Shown here piece after piece: positions 1 through 7,915 of a DNA stretch of 64,000 nucleotides. Positions within the stretch are counted from its first letter, which is position 1; each line of letters opens with the position of its first letter. The stretch is from the NCBI RefSeq assembly GCF_002210435.1, contig NZ_MZMV01000006.1, positions 117,533-181,532 of the forward strand, given 5' to 3'. This DNA is from Micromonospora wenchangensis. Lineage in GTDB: Bacteria > Actinomycetota > Actinomycetes > Mycobacteriales > Micromonosporaceae. Under the pieces are notes generated by a model, which saw nothing but the letters and a program-made list of their open reading frames with translations, had not been told where the DNA came from and ran no database searches. The position numbers and the translations under genes are program-made.

Positions 1-283
1 GTGGTTGGTCGGTGACGATGTCCTCGCGGCGCACGACGAGGCCGGGCCGGGCCGGGATGTGCTGCGGGGCGATGTCCGTGGCGACCACCTCGGCGGCCCG
101 TCCGGCCAGCCAGAGCGCGATGCTGCCGGCCCCGGCGGCCACCTCCAGGCAGCGTCGGCCGGTCAACTCGCCGAGTTCGGTGAGGGCGGCCCGGGTCGGT
201 CCGTCCAGCAGGCCCGCCAGCGCGTCGTGGTGCGCGGTGGCCTGGTCGCTGGCGTTGTCGAAGGAGTAGCCCTGCGTGTCCAC
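1..283 (-). CDS. Class I SAM-dependent methyltransferase, N-terminal part (cut by window edge)
   Basis: The reverse strand reads an open frame of at least 94 codons that runs off the left edge. Residues 46-56 (LEVAAGAGSIA) are the glycine-rich motif I of class I methyltransferases, and D70 in VVATD fits the acidic residue that binds the SAM ribose. The N-terminus (DTQGYSFDNASDQ) resembles small-molecule or ubiE-like methyltransferases. The start is taken as the GTG at 283; an in-frame GTG at 301 is also possible. The substrate cannot be told because the C-terminal half is missing. It is divergent from vanA, with 181 bp between them in which I see no convincing promoter. Confidence 0.75.
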   Translation of the reverse strand, partial: MDTQGYSFDNASDQATAHHDALAGLLDGPTRAALTELGELTGRRCLEVAAGAGSIALWLAGRAAEVVATDIAPQHIPARPGLVVRREDIVTDQP

Positions 284-464
284 CCGGCCATCGTGCCGCA
301 CGACCCGCAGCCGCGGCGCCCCGGTCGGGCGACGTCCGCCGCGTTCCCGGTCGGCGGTGTGCCGCCACCCGTCTTCCACTGGACGGAAGGCGTGGTCCCC
401 GGCGGCGGCCCCGGACGCGATGATTCGTCTCCGTCGATGGTCAGCCCGCGAGGAGGTCGTGCGG

Positions 465-1508
465 ATGGAGTTCGCCCGGGACCAGTGGTACGTGGCGGCC
501 CACGGCGTCGAGGTCGGCCGGGACCTGCTCGCCCGTACCGTGCTCGGTGAGCCGTTGGTGCTCTACCGCACCGGCGCGGGGGAGGCGGTGGCGCTCGCCG
601 ACCGGTGCGTGCACCGGCGTTTCCCGCTGTCGCAGAGCCGCCTCGACGGCGACACCGTCGTCTGCGGCTACCACGGCTTCACCTACGACCCCACCGGAGC
701 CTGCGTCTTCGTCCCCGGCCAGCAGCGGATTCCGCGTACCGCGCGGGTCGCGGCGTACCCGGTGGTGGAGCAGGACTCCCTCGTCTGGGTGTGGATCGGC
801 GACCGGGAGCGCGCCGACCCGGCCACGATCCCCCGCGCGCCGTGGCTGGCCGACCCCCGGTACGCGGTGGTCCGCGGCATGGCCCCGCTGGACGCCCGCT
901 ACGGCCTGCTGGTGGACAACCTGATGGACCTGTCCCACGAGACCTACCTGCACGGCGGCTACATCGGCACGCCGGAGGTGGCGGACACCCCGATCACCAC
1001 CGAGGTGGACGAGGACCGGGGTGTGGTGCACGTCAGCCGGCACATGGACGACGCCGAGTGCCCGCCGTTCTACGCCCGCTCGACAGGCATCCAGGGCCGG
1101 ATCACCCGCTGGCAGGACATCGAGTACCACCCGCCGTGCCTCTACCTGCTGCACAGCCGGATCGCCCCGCAGGGGGTCTATCCACCCGCCGAGGGCGAGG
1201 ACAGCGCCGCCTTCCACGCCGAGATCGTCTACGCCATCACCCCGTCGACCGCGCACAGCACGTACGACTTCTGGGCGGTGGCGCGGGACTTCGCGGTCGA
1301 CGACGAGTCGGTCAGCGCGTACCTGCACCAGAGCAACCACACGGTGGTGATGCAGGACGTCGCGGCGTTGAACGTCCTGGAGCGGGTGATCGCCGCCGAA
1401 CCGGAGCGGTACCAGGAGCTGAGCATCAACATCGACACCGGTGGGCTGGCCGCCCGGCGGCTGCTGGCCCGGCTGGTCGGGTCGGGGACGGTGGGAGCGC
1501 CCCGGTGA
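465..1508 (+). CDS. vanA: Vanillate O-demethylase oxygenase subunit (Rieske non-heme iron oxygenase)
   Basis: The 347-aa protein is the terminal oxygenase that removes the O-methyl group of vanillate, giving protocatechuate and formaldehyde. C48-x-H50 and C67-x2-H70 bind the Rieske [2Fe-2S] cluster. DNLMDLSHETYLH (151-163) supplies the mononuclear iron histidines H158 and H163. The length is normal for VanA. The ATG at 465 is chosen because AGGAGG lies at 451-456; a longer frame upstream is arginine-rich and looks non-coding. The stop overlaps the next GTG by 4 bp, so it is co-transcribed with a small ORF and vanB. Specificity for vanillate rather than another methoxy-arene is inferred from the paired reductase and the nearby protocatechuate genes. 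Confidence 0.88.
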   Translation: MEFARDQWYVAAHGVEVGRDLLARTVLGEPLVLYRTGAGEAVALADRCVHRRFPLSQSRLDGDTVVCGYHGFTYDPTGACVFVPGQQRIPRTARVAAYPVVEQDSLVWVWIGDRERADPATIPRAPWLADPRYAVVRGMAPLDARYGLLVDNLMDLSHETYLHGGYIGTPEVADTPITTEVDEDRGVVHVSRHMDDAECPPFYARSTGIQGRITRWQDIEYHPPCLYLLHSRIAPQGVYPPAEGEDSAAFHAEIVYAITPSTAHSTYDFWAVARDFAVDDESVSAYLHQSNHTVVMQDVAALNVLERVIAAEPERYQELSINIDTGGLAARRLLARLVGSGTVGAPR

Positions 1509-1723
1509 GCCCCGGGGCCGACGCACCAGGCGGGGGCCGGGTCTACCGGGTCCACTGGGTGCCGGGCACCGACACCCTGCGCGGCATCTGCCACTGCGGC
1601 GCGCAGCGGCTCGCCGAGGAGCCGGTCGCGTTGTGGCAGTGGCTGCTCGACCATCCGCGGGGCCACCACCTCCCGACCGTGCCGGCGGCCGACCCGACCG
1701 GTCGACAGGCGGTGCCGGCGTGA
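1505..1723 (+). CDS. Small Cys-containing protein between vanA and vanB
   Basis: This 72-aa frame starts at a GTG overlapping the vanA stop (GTGA) and ends 4 bp into vanB, so translational coupling on both sides supports it as a real gene. Residues 13-58 (YRVHWVPGTDTL, then GICHCGAQ with C29, H30 and C31, then WQWLLDHPRGHH) look like a compact metal-binding or interaction module. I do not recognise the family. It could be an assembly factor or electron-transfer accessory of the Rieske system, or a small unrelated domain. The function is unknown. Confidence 0.6.
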   Translation: MSPGADAPGGGRVYRVHWVPGTDTLRGICHCGAQRLAEEPVALWQWLLDHPRGHHLPTVPAADPTGRQAVPA

Positions 1724-2658
1724 CCGCGACGGACCTGGTGGTGGTCACCCGGCAGCAGGTGGCCACCGGGGTCGTCGAGTTCGGCCTGGCCCGCGCCGAC
1801 GGCGCGGCGCTGCCCGGCTGGGAGCCGGGCGCGCACGTCGACCTGGAACTGGGCCCGGGGCTGCTGCGGCAGTACTCCCTGTGCGGTGACCCGGCCGACC
1901 GGTCCGTCCTGCGGATCGCGGTGCAGCGGGAGGCGGCGGGGCGCGGCGGCTCCCGGGCGGCGCACGAGCGGCTCACCGTCGGCGGCACCGTCCGGGTGCA
2001 CGGCCCCCGTAACACGTTCCCGCTGGTCGCGGCCCGGCACTACCGTTTCGTCGCCGGTGGCATCGGGATCACCCCGATCGTGCCGATGGTCGCCGCCGCC
2101 GACGCCGCGGGTGCGGACTGGCACCTGTCGTACGGCGGACGGACCCGCGCCGCGATGGCGTACGCCACCGCGCTGCGCGACCGGTACGGCGACCGGGTCG
2201 ACCTGTACCCGCAGGACGAGACGGGACTGCTCGACCTGGCCGGGCTGCTGGCCGGGCCCGGCGACGGGCCGGTCTACTGCTGCGGCCCGGAATCGCTGGT
2301 GCGGGCGGTGGAGGAACACTGCCGGGACTGGCCGCCCGGCCGCCTGCACGTCGAGCGGTTCGCCCCCCGGGACGACACCACCTTCCCGGACACGGCGATC
2401 GAGGTGGAACTCGCGCTGTCCGGGCGGACGGTGACCGTGCCGCCGGGGGTGCCGATCCTGCGGGCGGTGGAGGAGGCCGGGGTGCCGGTCCTGTCGTCCT
2501 GCCGGGAGGGCACCTGCGGCACCTGCGAGACACCGGTGCTGGCCGGGGTGCCGGAGCACCGCGACAGTCTGCTGTCCGCGCAGGACCGCGCCGCCGGGGA
2601 CACCATGCTGATCTGTGTCTCGCGGGCCCGTACCCCCCGGCTCGTCCTGGAGCTGTGA
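1720..2658 (+). CDS. vanB: Vanillate O-demethylase reductase (ferredoxin-NAD(P)H reductase, PDR type)
   Basis: The 312-aa protein passes electrons from NAD(P)H to the VanA Rieske cluster. The order is FMN-binding barrel (about 1-105, with RQYSL at 50-54), NAD-binding domain (VAGGIGITPI at 111-120) and a C-terminal plant-type [2Fe-2S] ferredoxin with C261, C266, C269 and C299. This domain order and length are standard for phthalate-dioxygenase-reductase/VanB proteins. The GTG start overlaps the stop of the upstream small ORF. Confidence 0.88.
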   Translation: MTATDLVVVTRQQVATGVVEFGLARADGAALPGWEPGAHVDLELGPGLLRQYSLCGDPADRSVLRIAVQREAAGRGGSRAAHERLTVGGTVRVHGPRNTFPLVAARHYRFVAGGIGITPIVPMVAAADAAGADWHLSYGGRTRAAMAYATALRDRYGDRVDLYPQDETGLLDLAGLLAGPGDGPVYCCGPESLVRAVEEHCRDWPPGRLHVERFAPRDDTTFPDTAIEVELALSGRTVTVPPGVPILRAVEEAGVPVLSSCREGTCGTCETPVLAGVPEHRDSLLSAQDRAAGDTMLICVSRARTPRLVLEL

Positions 2659-2688
2659 CCGGCCGGCGCGGGCGGGGAGGATGGTGGG

Positions 2689-3441
2689 ATGCGCGGGCAG
2701 CCGGGGCGGACGGTGACCAGCCGGGTGCTGGCGCTGCTCGACGCGTTCAGCCCGGCCAGTCCGGCCCTGACGCTCAGCGAACTGGCCCGCCGGGCCGGGC
2801 TGCCGCTGTCCACCGTGCACCGCCGGGTGGCGGAACTGCTCGCCTGGGGCGCGTTGGAGCGCGGCGGGGACGGGCGGTACCGGATCGGCCTGCGGCTGTG
2901 GGAGGTGGGTTCGCTCGCGCCCCGGGGCCTGGGGCTGCGCGAGGTGGCCCTGCCGGTGATGGAGGACCTGTACGAGGTGACGCACGAGAACGTGCAGCTC
3001 GCCGTCCGGCAGGGGCTGGAACTGGTGTTCATCGAACGGATCGCCGGCCGGCGGGCGGTGCCGGTGCGCACCCGGGTGGGCGGCCGGTTCGCGCTGCACG
3101 CCACCGGGGTCGGGCTGGTGCTGCTCGCCCACGCCCCGGCCGAGGTGCAGGAACGGGTGCTGGCCGGGCCGCTGGAGCGCTACACCGCGTTGACCGTCAC
3201 CGATCCGGGGCGGTTGCGCCGCTGCCTGGCCGAGGTGCGCCGGGTCGGGTACGCGGTCAGCGACCGTCAGGTCACCATGGACGCCCTGTCGGTGGCCGCG
3301 CCGGTGCGGGCCCCGGAGGGGGTGGTGGCGGCGCTGTCGCTGGTGGTCGCCCACGACCGGGCGGACCCGGTGGCGCTGGCCCCGCTGGTCCAGGCGGCGG
3401 GCCGGGTGCTGTCCCGGGCCCTGGGCGGCACGCCCCGGTGA
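2689..3441 (+). CDS. IclR-family transcriptional regulator, likely for the van operon
   Basis: The 250-aa protein has a winged helix at about 10-65 (LSELARRAGLPLSTVHRRVAEL, with the recognition helix near 33-46) followed by an IclR effector domain ending in a typical AAPVRAPEGVVAALSLVV segment. It follows vanB by 30 bp on the same strand, so it probably belongs to the van transcript. Control of vanillate demethylation is inferred from position. It ends 5 bp from the convergent MarR gene. Confidence 0.82.
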   Translation: MRGQPGRTVTSRVLALLDAFSPASPALTLSELARRAGLPLSTVHRRVAELLAWGALERGGDGRYRIGLRLWEVGSLAPRGLGLREVALPVMEDLYEVTHENVQLAVRQGLELVFIERIAGRRAVPVRTRVGGRFALHATGVGLVLLAHAPAEVQERVLAGPLERYTALTVTDPGRLRRCLAEVRRVGYAVSDRQVTMDALSVAAPVRAPEGVVAALSLVVAHDRADPVALAPLVQAAGRVLSRALGGTPR

Positions 3442-3446
3442 GGGGT

Positions 3447-3911
3447 TCAGTCGGGGAAGGCCAGCAGCCGCAGCAGCCGGGCCAGCCGGGCCCGGTCCTG
3501 TGCCGGCACGACGGACAGCGAGTCGATCCCCACGGCGCGGACGGCGTCGCGGGCGCGGGCGAACAGGGCCCGGCCGGCGTCGGTGGCGACGAGGACGTTG
3601 GCCCGCCGGTCGGCGGGGTCGGCGTGCCGCTCGACGAGGTGCCGCTGTTCCAGCCCGTCGACGAGGGCGACGACCTGGCTCGGGTCGAGCCGCAGGAACT
3701 CGGCGAGTTCCCGCTGGGTCGGGCGGACGTCGTCGGCGGCCAGCGCGAGCACCGAGTAGGAGCGGGCCTTCAGGCCGTGGGTGGCCAGGGCGGCGTTCGC
3801 CGCGGCGAGGGCGAGCGCGTTGGCGCGGGCCAGCAGGAAGCTCAGGTCACCGGCGAGCGCGCTGTCCCGCAGCCGGTCGCGGCCGGTCGACCGGGTCCGT
3901 TCGGCGGGCAT
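3447..3911 (-). CDS. couR: MarR-family regulator of the hydroxycinnamate genes (CouR-like)
   Basis: The 154-aa protein has a MarR winged helix at about 60-125 (TQRELAEFLRLDPSQVVALVDGL, then the wing DPADRRANVLVATDAG) flanked by dimerisation helices. It is divergent from the four-gene operon for beta-oxidative hydroxycinnamate degradation. In Rhodococcus jostii RHA1 the matching pathway is controlled by the MarR protein CouR, which responds to p-hydroxycinnamoyl-CoA. An ATTGA-N5-TCAAT palindrome lies 30 bp upstream of its start. The symbol is given by pathway context and not by a sequence search. Confidence 0.72.
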   Translation of the reverse strand: MPAERTRSTGRDRLRDSALAGDLSFLLARANALALAAANAALATHGLKARSYSVLALAADDVRPTQRELAEFLRLDPSQVVALVDGLEQRHLVERHADPADRRANVLVATDAGRALFARARDAVRAVGIDSLSVVPAQDRARLARLLRLLAFPD

Positions 3912-3940
3912 GGCGACGATGGTAGCAAGCTTCCTGAATA

Positions 3941-3955
3941 ATTGACATTCTCAAT
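3941..3955. promoter_or_regulatory. Perfect ATTGA-N5-TCAAT palindrome, candidate MarR operator over a -35 box
   Basis: The intergenic space between the MarR and SDR genes holds a perfect 5-5-5 inverted repeat. TTGACA (3942-3947) lies inside it and can serve as the -35 box of the rightward promoter, with a weak -10 (TCAGAT, 3965-3970) 17 bp on. An operator placed there would block the rightward promoter and could also autoregulate the MarR gene. Assignment to this regulator is inference. Confidence 0.6.
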
Positions 3956-3993
3956 GGTTCGTGCTCAGATCGCATCGACGGAAGGGAGTGCCC

Positions 3994-4920
3994 ATGTCAC
4001 TGGACGGCAAAGTCGCCATCGTCACCGGCTCCGGGCGCGGCCTCGGCCTGGCCTACGCCCAGGAGTTGGCGCGGCGGGGCGCCCACGTCGTGGTCAACGA
4101 CGTCGACGCCGATGCCACGGCCGAGGCGGTGGCCACGATCGAGGCGTCCGGCGGGCGGGCCGTCGGGGTGACCGCGCCGGTGGGCCCGACCGAGACCGCC
4201 AAGGAACTGGTCGACACCGCCCTCGCCGCGTTCGGCCGGCTCGACGCCCTGGTCACCAACGCCGGGGTCCTGCGCGACACCGTGCTGTGGAAGATGAGCG
4301 ACGACGACTTCGACACCGTCGTCACCGTGCACCTGCGCGGCACCTTCACCACCGTGCGCGAGGCGGTGCGGCACATGCGGCAGGCCGGCGAGGGCGGCCG
4401 GATCATCTGCATCGGCTCGCCCACCGGCCAGCGGGGCACCTTCGGCCAGACCAACTACGCGGCGGCCAAGGCGGGCATCGTCGGCATGGTCCGCACCTGG
4501 GCGCTGGAGCTGAAGCGGGCCGGCATCACCGCCAACACCGTCGTCCCGGTCGCCGCGACCGCGATGACCGCCACCGTCCCCTACTTCGCCGCCGCCGTCC
4601 GCGCCGAGGCCGACGGTGAGCCGATGCCCGCGTTCTTCCGGCACGACCTCGGCTTCGGCACCGTCGACGACGTGGCCGGCCTGGTCGCCTTCCTCGCCTC
4701 CGACGCGGCGGCCAAGGTCACCGGGCAGGTGATCGGGGTCGGCGGCGACCGCCTGCAGATCTGGACCCACCCGGAGGCGGCACTGACCGCCTACCGCGAG
4801 GGCGGCTGGACCTACGACGCGCTGGTGGAGGCCTGGCCGACGACGTTCGACGGGGCCACGCAGAGCGTCGGCGAACGCTTCCCCGAACTGCCCGCCCGGT
4901 TCCAGCCGGCGACCCCCTGA
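3994..4920 (+). CDS. SDR-family 3-hydroxyacyl-CoA dehydrogenase of the hydroxycinnamate pathway
   Basis: The 308-aa protein has the NAD-binding TGSGRGLG motif (11-18), NAGV and a YxxxK active site in NYAAAK preceded by the catalytic serine in IGSP. Its C-terminal extension of about 60 residues beyond the SDR core is usual for FabG-like and multifunctional-enzyme-type hydroxyacyl-CoA dehydrogenases. The inferred step is oxidation of 3-hydroxy-3-arylpropionyl-CoA to the beta-ketoacyl-CoA, which the next gene product cleaves. The start at 3994 has a GAAGGGAG ribosome site. It is the first gene of the four-gene operon and corresponds to the dehydrogenase of the cou pathway. Confidence 0.8.
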   Translation: MSLDGKVAIVTGSGRGLGLAYAQELARRGAHVVVNDVDADATAEAVATIEASGGRAVGVTAPVGPTETAKELVDTALAAFGRLDALVTNAGVLRDTVLWKMSDDDFDTVVTVHLRGTFTTVREAVRHMRQAGEGGRIICIGSPTGQRGTFGQTNYAAAKAGIVGMVRTWALELKRAGITANTVVPVAATAMTATVPYFAAAVRAEADGEPMPAFFRHDLGFGTVDDVAGLVAFLASDAAAKVTGQVIGVGGDRLQIWTHPEAALTAYREGGWTYDALVEAWPTTFDGATQSVGERFPELPARFQPATP

Positions 4921-4981
4921 CCCGGCCGACCGACGAGACCGCCCGACCCGCCGGACCGGACCGCCCGACGGAGGCCGCCTG

Positions 4982-5884
4982 ATGTACCAGTCCGCGATCG
5001 ACCTCGACGCCGTCACCGCGATCGACATGCACGTGCACATCGAGGTCGACGACCACGGCCACGCCTCGCTGCCCGAACCGCTGGTGGCCGCCGTGTCGAA
5101 GTACTTCCGCACCGACGGGCCCCGACCCGCCGTCGACGCGGTGGCCCGGTACTACCGCGAACGGCAGATGGCCGCCGTCGTCTTCACCGTCGACGCGGGC
5201 ACCCAACTGCGGCACCCGCCGCTGTCCAGCGCCGAGATCGCCCGCGCCGCCGCCGAACACGCCGACGTGCTCATCCCCTTCGGGTCGGTCGACCCGCGCA
5301 CCGGCGCGGCGGCCCTCGACCTCGCCGCCCGGCTGATCGAGCAGGAGGGGGTACGCGGGTTCAAGTTCCACCCCACCGTGCAGGGCTTCGACCCCGGCCA
5401 CGAGGCGTACGCCCCGCTGTGGGCCCTGATCGAGCGCGCCGGCCTGCCGGCGATCTTCCACACCGGACAGACCGGCATCGGCGCGGGCCTGCCCGGCGGG
5501 TACGGCCTGCGGCTCGGACTGTCCAACCCGATGCTGCTCGACCCGGTCGCCGCCGACTTCCCCGACCTGCAGATCGTCATGGCCCACCCGTCGGTGCCCT
5601 GGCAGGACGAGGCGCTGTCGGTGGCCACCCACAAGCCCAACACCTGGATCGACCTGTCCGGCTGGAGCCCGAAGTACTTCCCGGCCGCGCTGGTGCGCCA
5701 CGCCAACTCGGTGCTGAGGCACCGGGTGCTGTTCGGCACCGACTACCCGCTGCTGACCCCCGACCGGTGGCTGCGCGACGTGGCGGCCACCGACCTGAGG
5801 CCGGAGGTGCTCCCGGGCATCCTCAAGGACAACGCGGCCCGGCTGCTGGGCCTCGGCCCGCACCGACGAGAGGAGTCGCCATGA
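4982..5884 (+). CDS. couO: Amidohydrolase-2 family beta-ketoacyl-CoA hydrolase (CouO-like)
   Basis: The 300-aa metal hydrolase has the HxH motif (H17, H19), H160, H202 and the late Asp D254 in FGTDYP. The CouO of R. jostii RHA1, whose metal ligand Asp257 is required, performs hydrolytic removal of the acetyl-CoA unit from 4-hydroxyphenyl-beta-ketoacyl-CoA. That replaces thiolase plus thioesterase and releases the benzoate (vanillate or 4-hydroxybenzoate). The context with an SDR, a MaoC hydratase and a CoA ligase is the same. The stop overlaps the next ATG (ATGA). Confidence 0.8.
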   Translation: MYQSAIDLDAVTAIDMHVHIEVDDHGHASLPEPLVAAVSKYFRTDGPRPAVDAVARYYRERQMAAVVFTVDAGTQLRHPPLSSAEIARAAAEHADVLIPFGSVDPRTGAAALDLAARLIEQEGVRGFKFHPTVQGFDPGHEAYAPLWALIERAGLPAIFHTGQTGIGAGLPGGYGLRLGLSNPMLLDPVAADFPDLQIVMAHPSVPWQDEALSVATHKPNTWIDLSGWSPKYFPAALVRHANSVLRHRVLFGTDYPLLTPDRWLRDVAATDLRPEVLPGILKDNAARLLGLGPHRREESP

Positions 5885-6333
5885 CGACGACCATCACCTA
5901 CGACCAGCTCGCCGACCTCGCCGGCACCGACCTGGGGCACACCGGCTACCGGACGGTCACCCAGGACCAGGTGAACCTGTTCGCCGACGCCACCGACGAC
6001 CACCAGTGGATCCACGTCGACCCGCAGCGGGCGGCGGCCGGCCCGTTCGGCGCGCCGATCGCCCACGGTTTCCTCACCCTGTCGCTGGCGGTGCCGTTCT
6101 GGACCGAGCTGCTGGAGGTCAAGGGCGTGTCCACCAAGGTGAACTACGGCCTCGACCGGGTGCGCTTCCCCGCACCGGTCGTGGTCGGCGCGCGGGTACG
6201 GATGCGGGCCACCGTCGTCGAGGTGGCCGAGGTGCGGGGCGGCTACCAGCTCACCGTCGACCAGACCGTCGAGATCGAGGGCGGCACCAAGCCGGCGGTG
6301 GTCGCCCGCGGGTTGTACCGCTTCCACGCCTGA
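5881..6333 (+). CDS. MaoC-like enoyl-CoA hydratase (hydroxycinnamoyl-CoA hydration)
   Basis: The 150-aa single hot-dog protein has the R-hydratase signature (DATDDHQWIHVD, about 40-51, then GAPIAHGFLTLSL), where the Asp and His form the catalytic pair. It would hydrate p-hydroxycinnamoyl-CoA to the 3-hydroxyacyl-CoA. It closely resembles the MaoC protein encoded at 37134-37622, sharing VNYGLDRVRF. The ATG overlaps the couO stop by 4 bp. Confidence 0.82.
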   Translation: MTTTITYDQLADLAGTDLGHTGYRTVTQDQVNLFADATDDHQWIHVDPQRAAAGPFGAPIAHGFLTLSLAVPFWTELLEVKGVSTKVNYGLDRVRFPAPVVVGARVRMRATVVEVAEVRGGYQLTVDQTVEIEGGTKPAVVARGLYRFHA

Positions 6334-6388
6334 GACCCCGGGCGTCCGGCCAGGTCATCATCCCACCTCCACCACCAGGAGACCGCTG

Positions 6389-7915
6389 ATGCACCAGCAC
6401 GGAATCGACGCCTGGGTCACCCGGCGTCGGCTCAGGTCCCCGGACCGGGTCGCCCTCGTGCACGGCGCGGGCGCGACCGTCACCTACGCGCAGTTCGCCG
6501 ACGCCGTGGACCGGGTCGCGGCGGTGCTGCGGGAGCACGGTGTCGGCACCGGCGACACCGTCGCCTACCTGGGCGAGAACAGCCCGGAGTTCCTCCAGGT
6601 GATGTTCGGGGCGGTGCGGCTCGGTGCCGTGTTCGTGCCGGTCAACACCCGGCTCGCGCCCCCCGAGATCGGCCACGTGCTGACCGACTGCGCGGCCCGG
6701 GTGCTGATCCACGACCCGGACTTCGCGGTGCCGGTGGCCGCCGCGCTGCCGACCGCCCGGCCCCCACTGGTCCTGGTCACCGGCGAGGGCACCCCGGACC
6801 GGCCGGGCCTGGCGACGCTGACCCGCGACGCCGACCCGGCACGGGCCGGGCACGCCGACCCCGGCCCCACCGACCCGGCGGCGATCGTCTACACCTCGGG
6901 CACCACCGGCCGGGCCAAGGGCGCGGTGCTCACCCACGGCAACCTGACCTGGGTGGCGCTCAACTGCGTGGTCGACTACGACGTCGTCTCCACCGACGTG
7001 GCGCTGATGATCTCGCCGTTGTTCCACGTCGCCTCGCTGGGGATGGGCGCGCTGCCCGTCATCCTCAAGGGAGCCACGATGGTCATCGAGCGCGGTTTCG
7101 AGCCGGGCCGGGCGCTCGCGCAGATCGCCAGGCACCGGGTCACCATGCTCAGCGGCGTGCCGACCACCTACCAACTGCTGGCCGACCACCCCGACTGGGC
7201 CTCGACCGACCTGTCCACGCTGACGAAGCTCACCTGCGGCGGGTCCGCCGTGCCGACCCGCGTCCTCGACGCGTACGAGGCGCGCGGCCTGTCGTTCTCC
7301 CAGGGGTACGGGATGACCGAGGCGTCGCCGGGCGCGACCGCCCTGCCGCCTGCGATGACCCGGGCCAAGCAGGGCAGCGTCGGCCTGCCGCACTTCTTCA
7401 CCGACGTCCGGGTCACCGACCCGACAGGTGCGGTGCTGCCCGCCGGTGCGGTCGGTCAGATCGAGGTGGCCGGGCCCAACGTCTTCCCCGGCTACCACGG
7501 CCTGCCGGAGGCGACCGCCGAGGCGTTCACCGCCGACGGCTGGTTCCGCTCCGGCGACCTGGGCCGCCTGGACGACGAGGGCTACCTCTACGTCTCCGGC
7601 CGGCTCAAGGACATGATCATCTCGGGTGGCGAGAACATCTACCCGGCCGAACTCGAACTGCTGCTCGGCGAGATCGACGGGGTGGTGTCGGCGGCCGTGA
7701 TCGGGGTGCCTGACGACCGCTGGGGGGAGGTGCCGTGGGCGGTGCTGACGGTCCGGTCGGGGGCGTCGGTGGACACCGGCACCGTCCGGGCCCACCTCGA
7801 CGGCCGGGTCGCCCGCTACAAGCTGCCGAAGAACGTGGTCGTCGTGGACGAGCTGCCGCGCACCGCGTCGGGGAAGGTCAGGAAGGCCGAGCTGCGGGCG
7901 CGGTTCGCCGGCTGA
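6389..7915 (+). CDS. couL: AMP-forming p-hydroxycinnamate:CoA ligase (CouL-like)
   Basis: The 508-aa ANL-superfamily ligase would activate p-coumarate, caffeate or ferulate to the CoA ester and so start the pathway. It has the P-loop-like YTSGTTGRAKG (168-178), GYGMTEASPG, the SGDLGRLDDEGYLYVSGR hinge region and catalytic K496 in TASGK. CCAGGAGA precedes the start, after a 55-bp gap from the MaoC gene. The last 38 bp overlap the convergent PaaX gene. Substrate choice is inferred from the operon; aryl-CoA ligases are hard to separate by sequence alone. Confidence 0.78.
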   Translation: MHQHGIDAWVTRRRLRSPDRVALVHGAGATVTYAQFADAVDRVAAVLREHGVGTGDTVAYLGENSPEFLQVMFGAVRLGAVFVPVNTRLAPPEIGHVLTDCAARVLIHDPDFAVPVAAALPTARPPLVLVTGEGTPDRPGLATLTRDADPARAGHADPGPTDPAAIVYTSGTTGRAKGAVLTHGNLTWVALNCVVDYDVVSTDVALMISPLFHVASLGMGALPVILKGATMVIERGFEPGRALAQIARHRVTMLSGVPTTYQLLADHPDWASTDLSTLTKLTCGGSAVPTRVLDAYEARGLSFSQGYGMTEASPGATALPPAMTRAKQGSVGLPHFFTDVRVTDPTGAVLPAGAVGQIEVAGPNVFPGYHGLPEATAEAFTADGWFRSGDLGRLDDEGYLYVSGRLKDMIISGGENIYPAELELLLGEIDGVVSAAVIGVPDDRWGEVPWAVLTVRSGASVDTGTVRAHLDGRVARYKLPKNVVVVDELPRTASGKVRKAELRARFAG

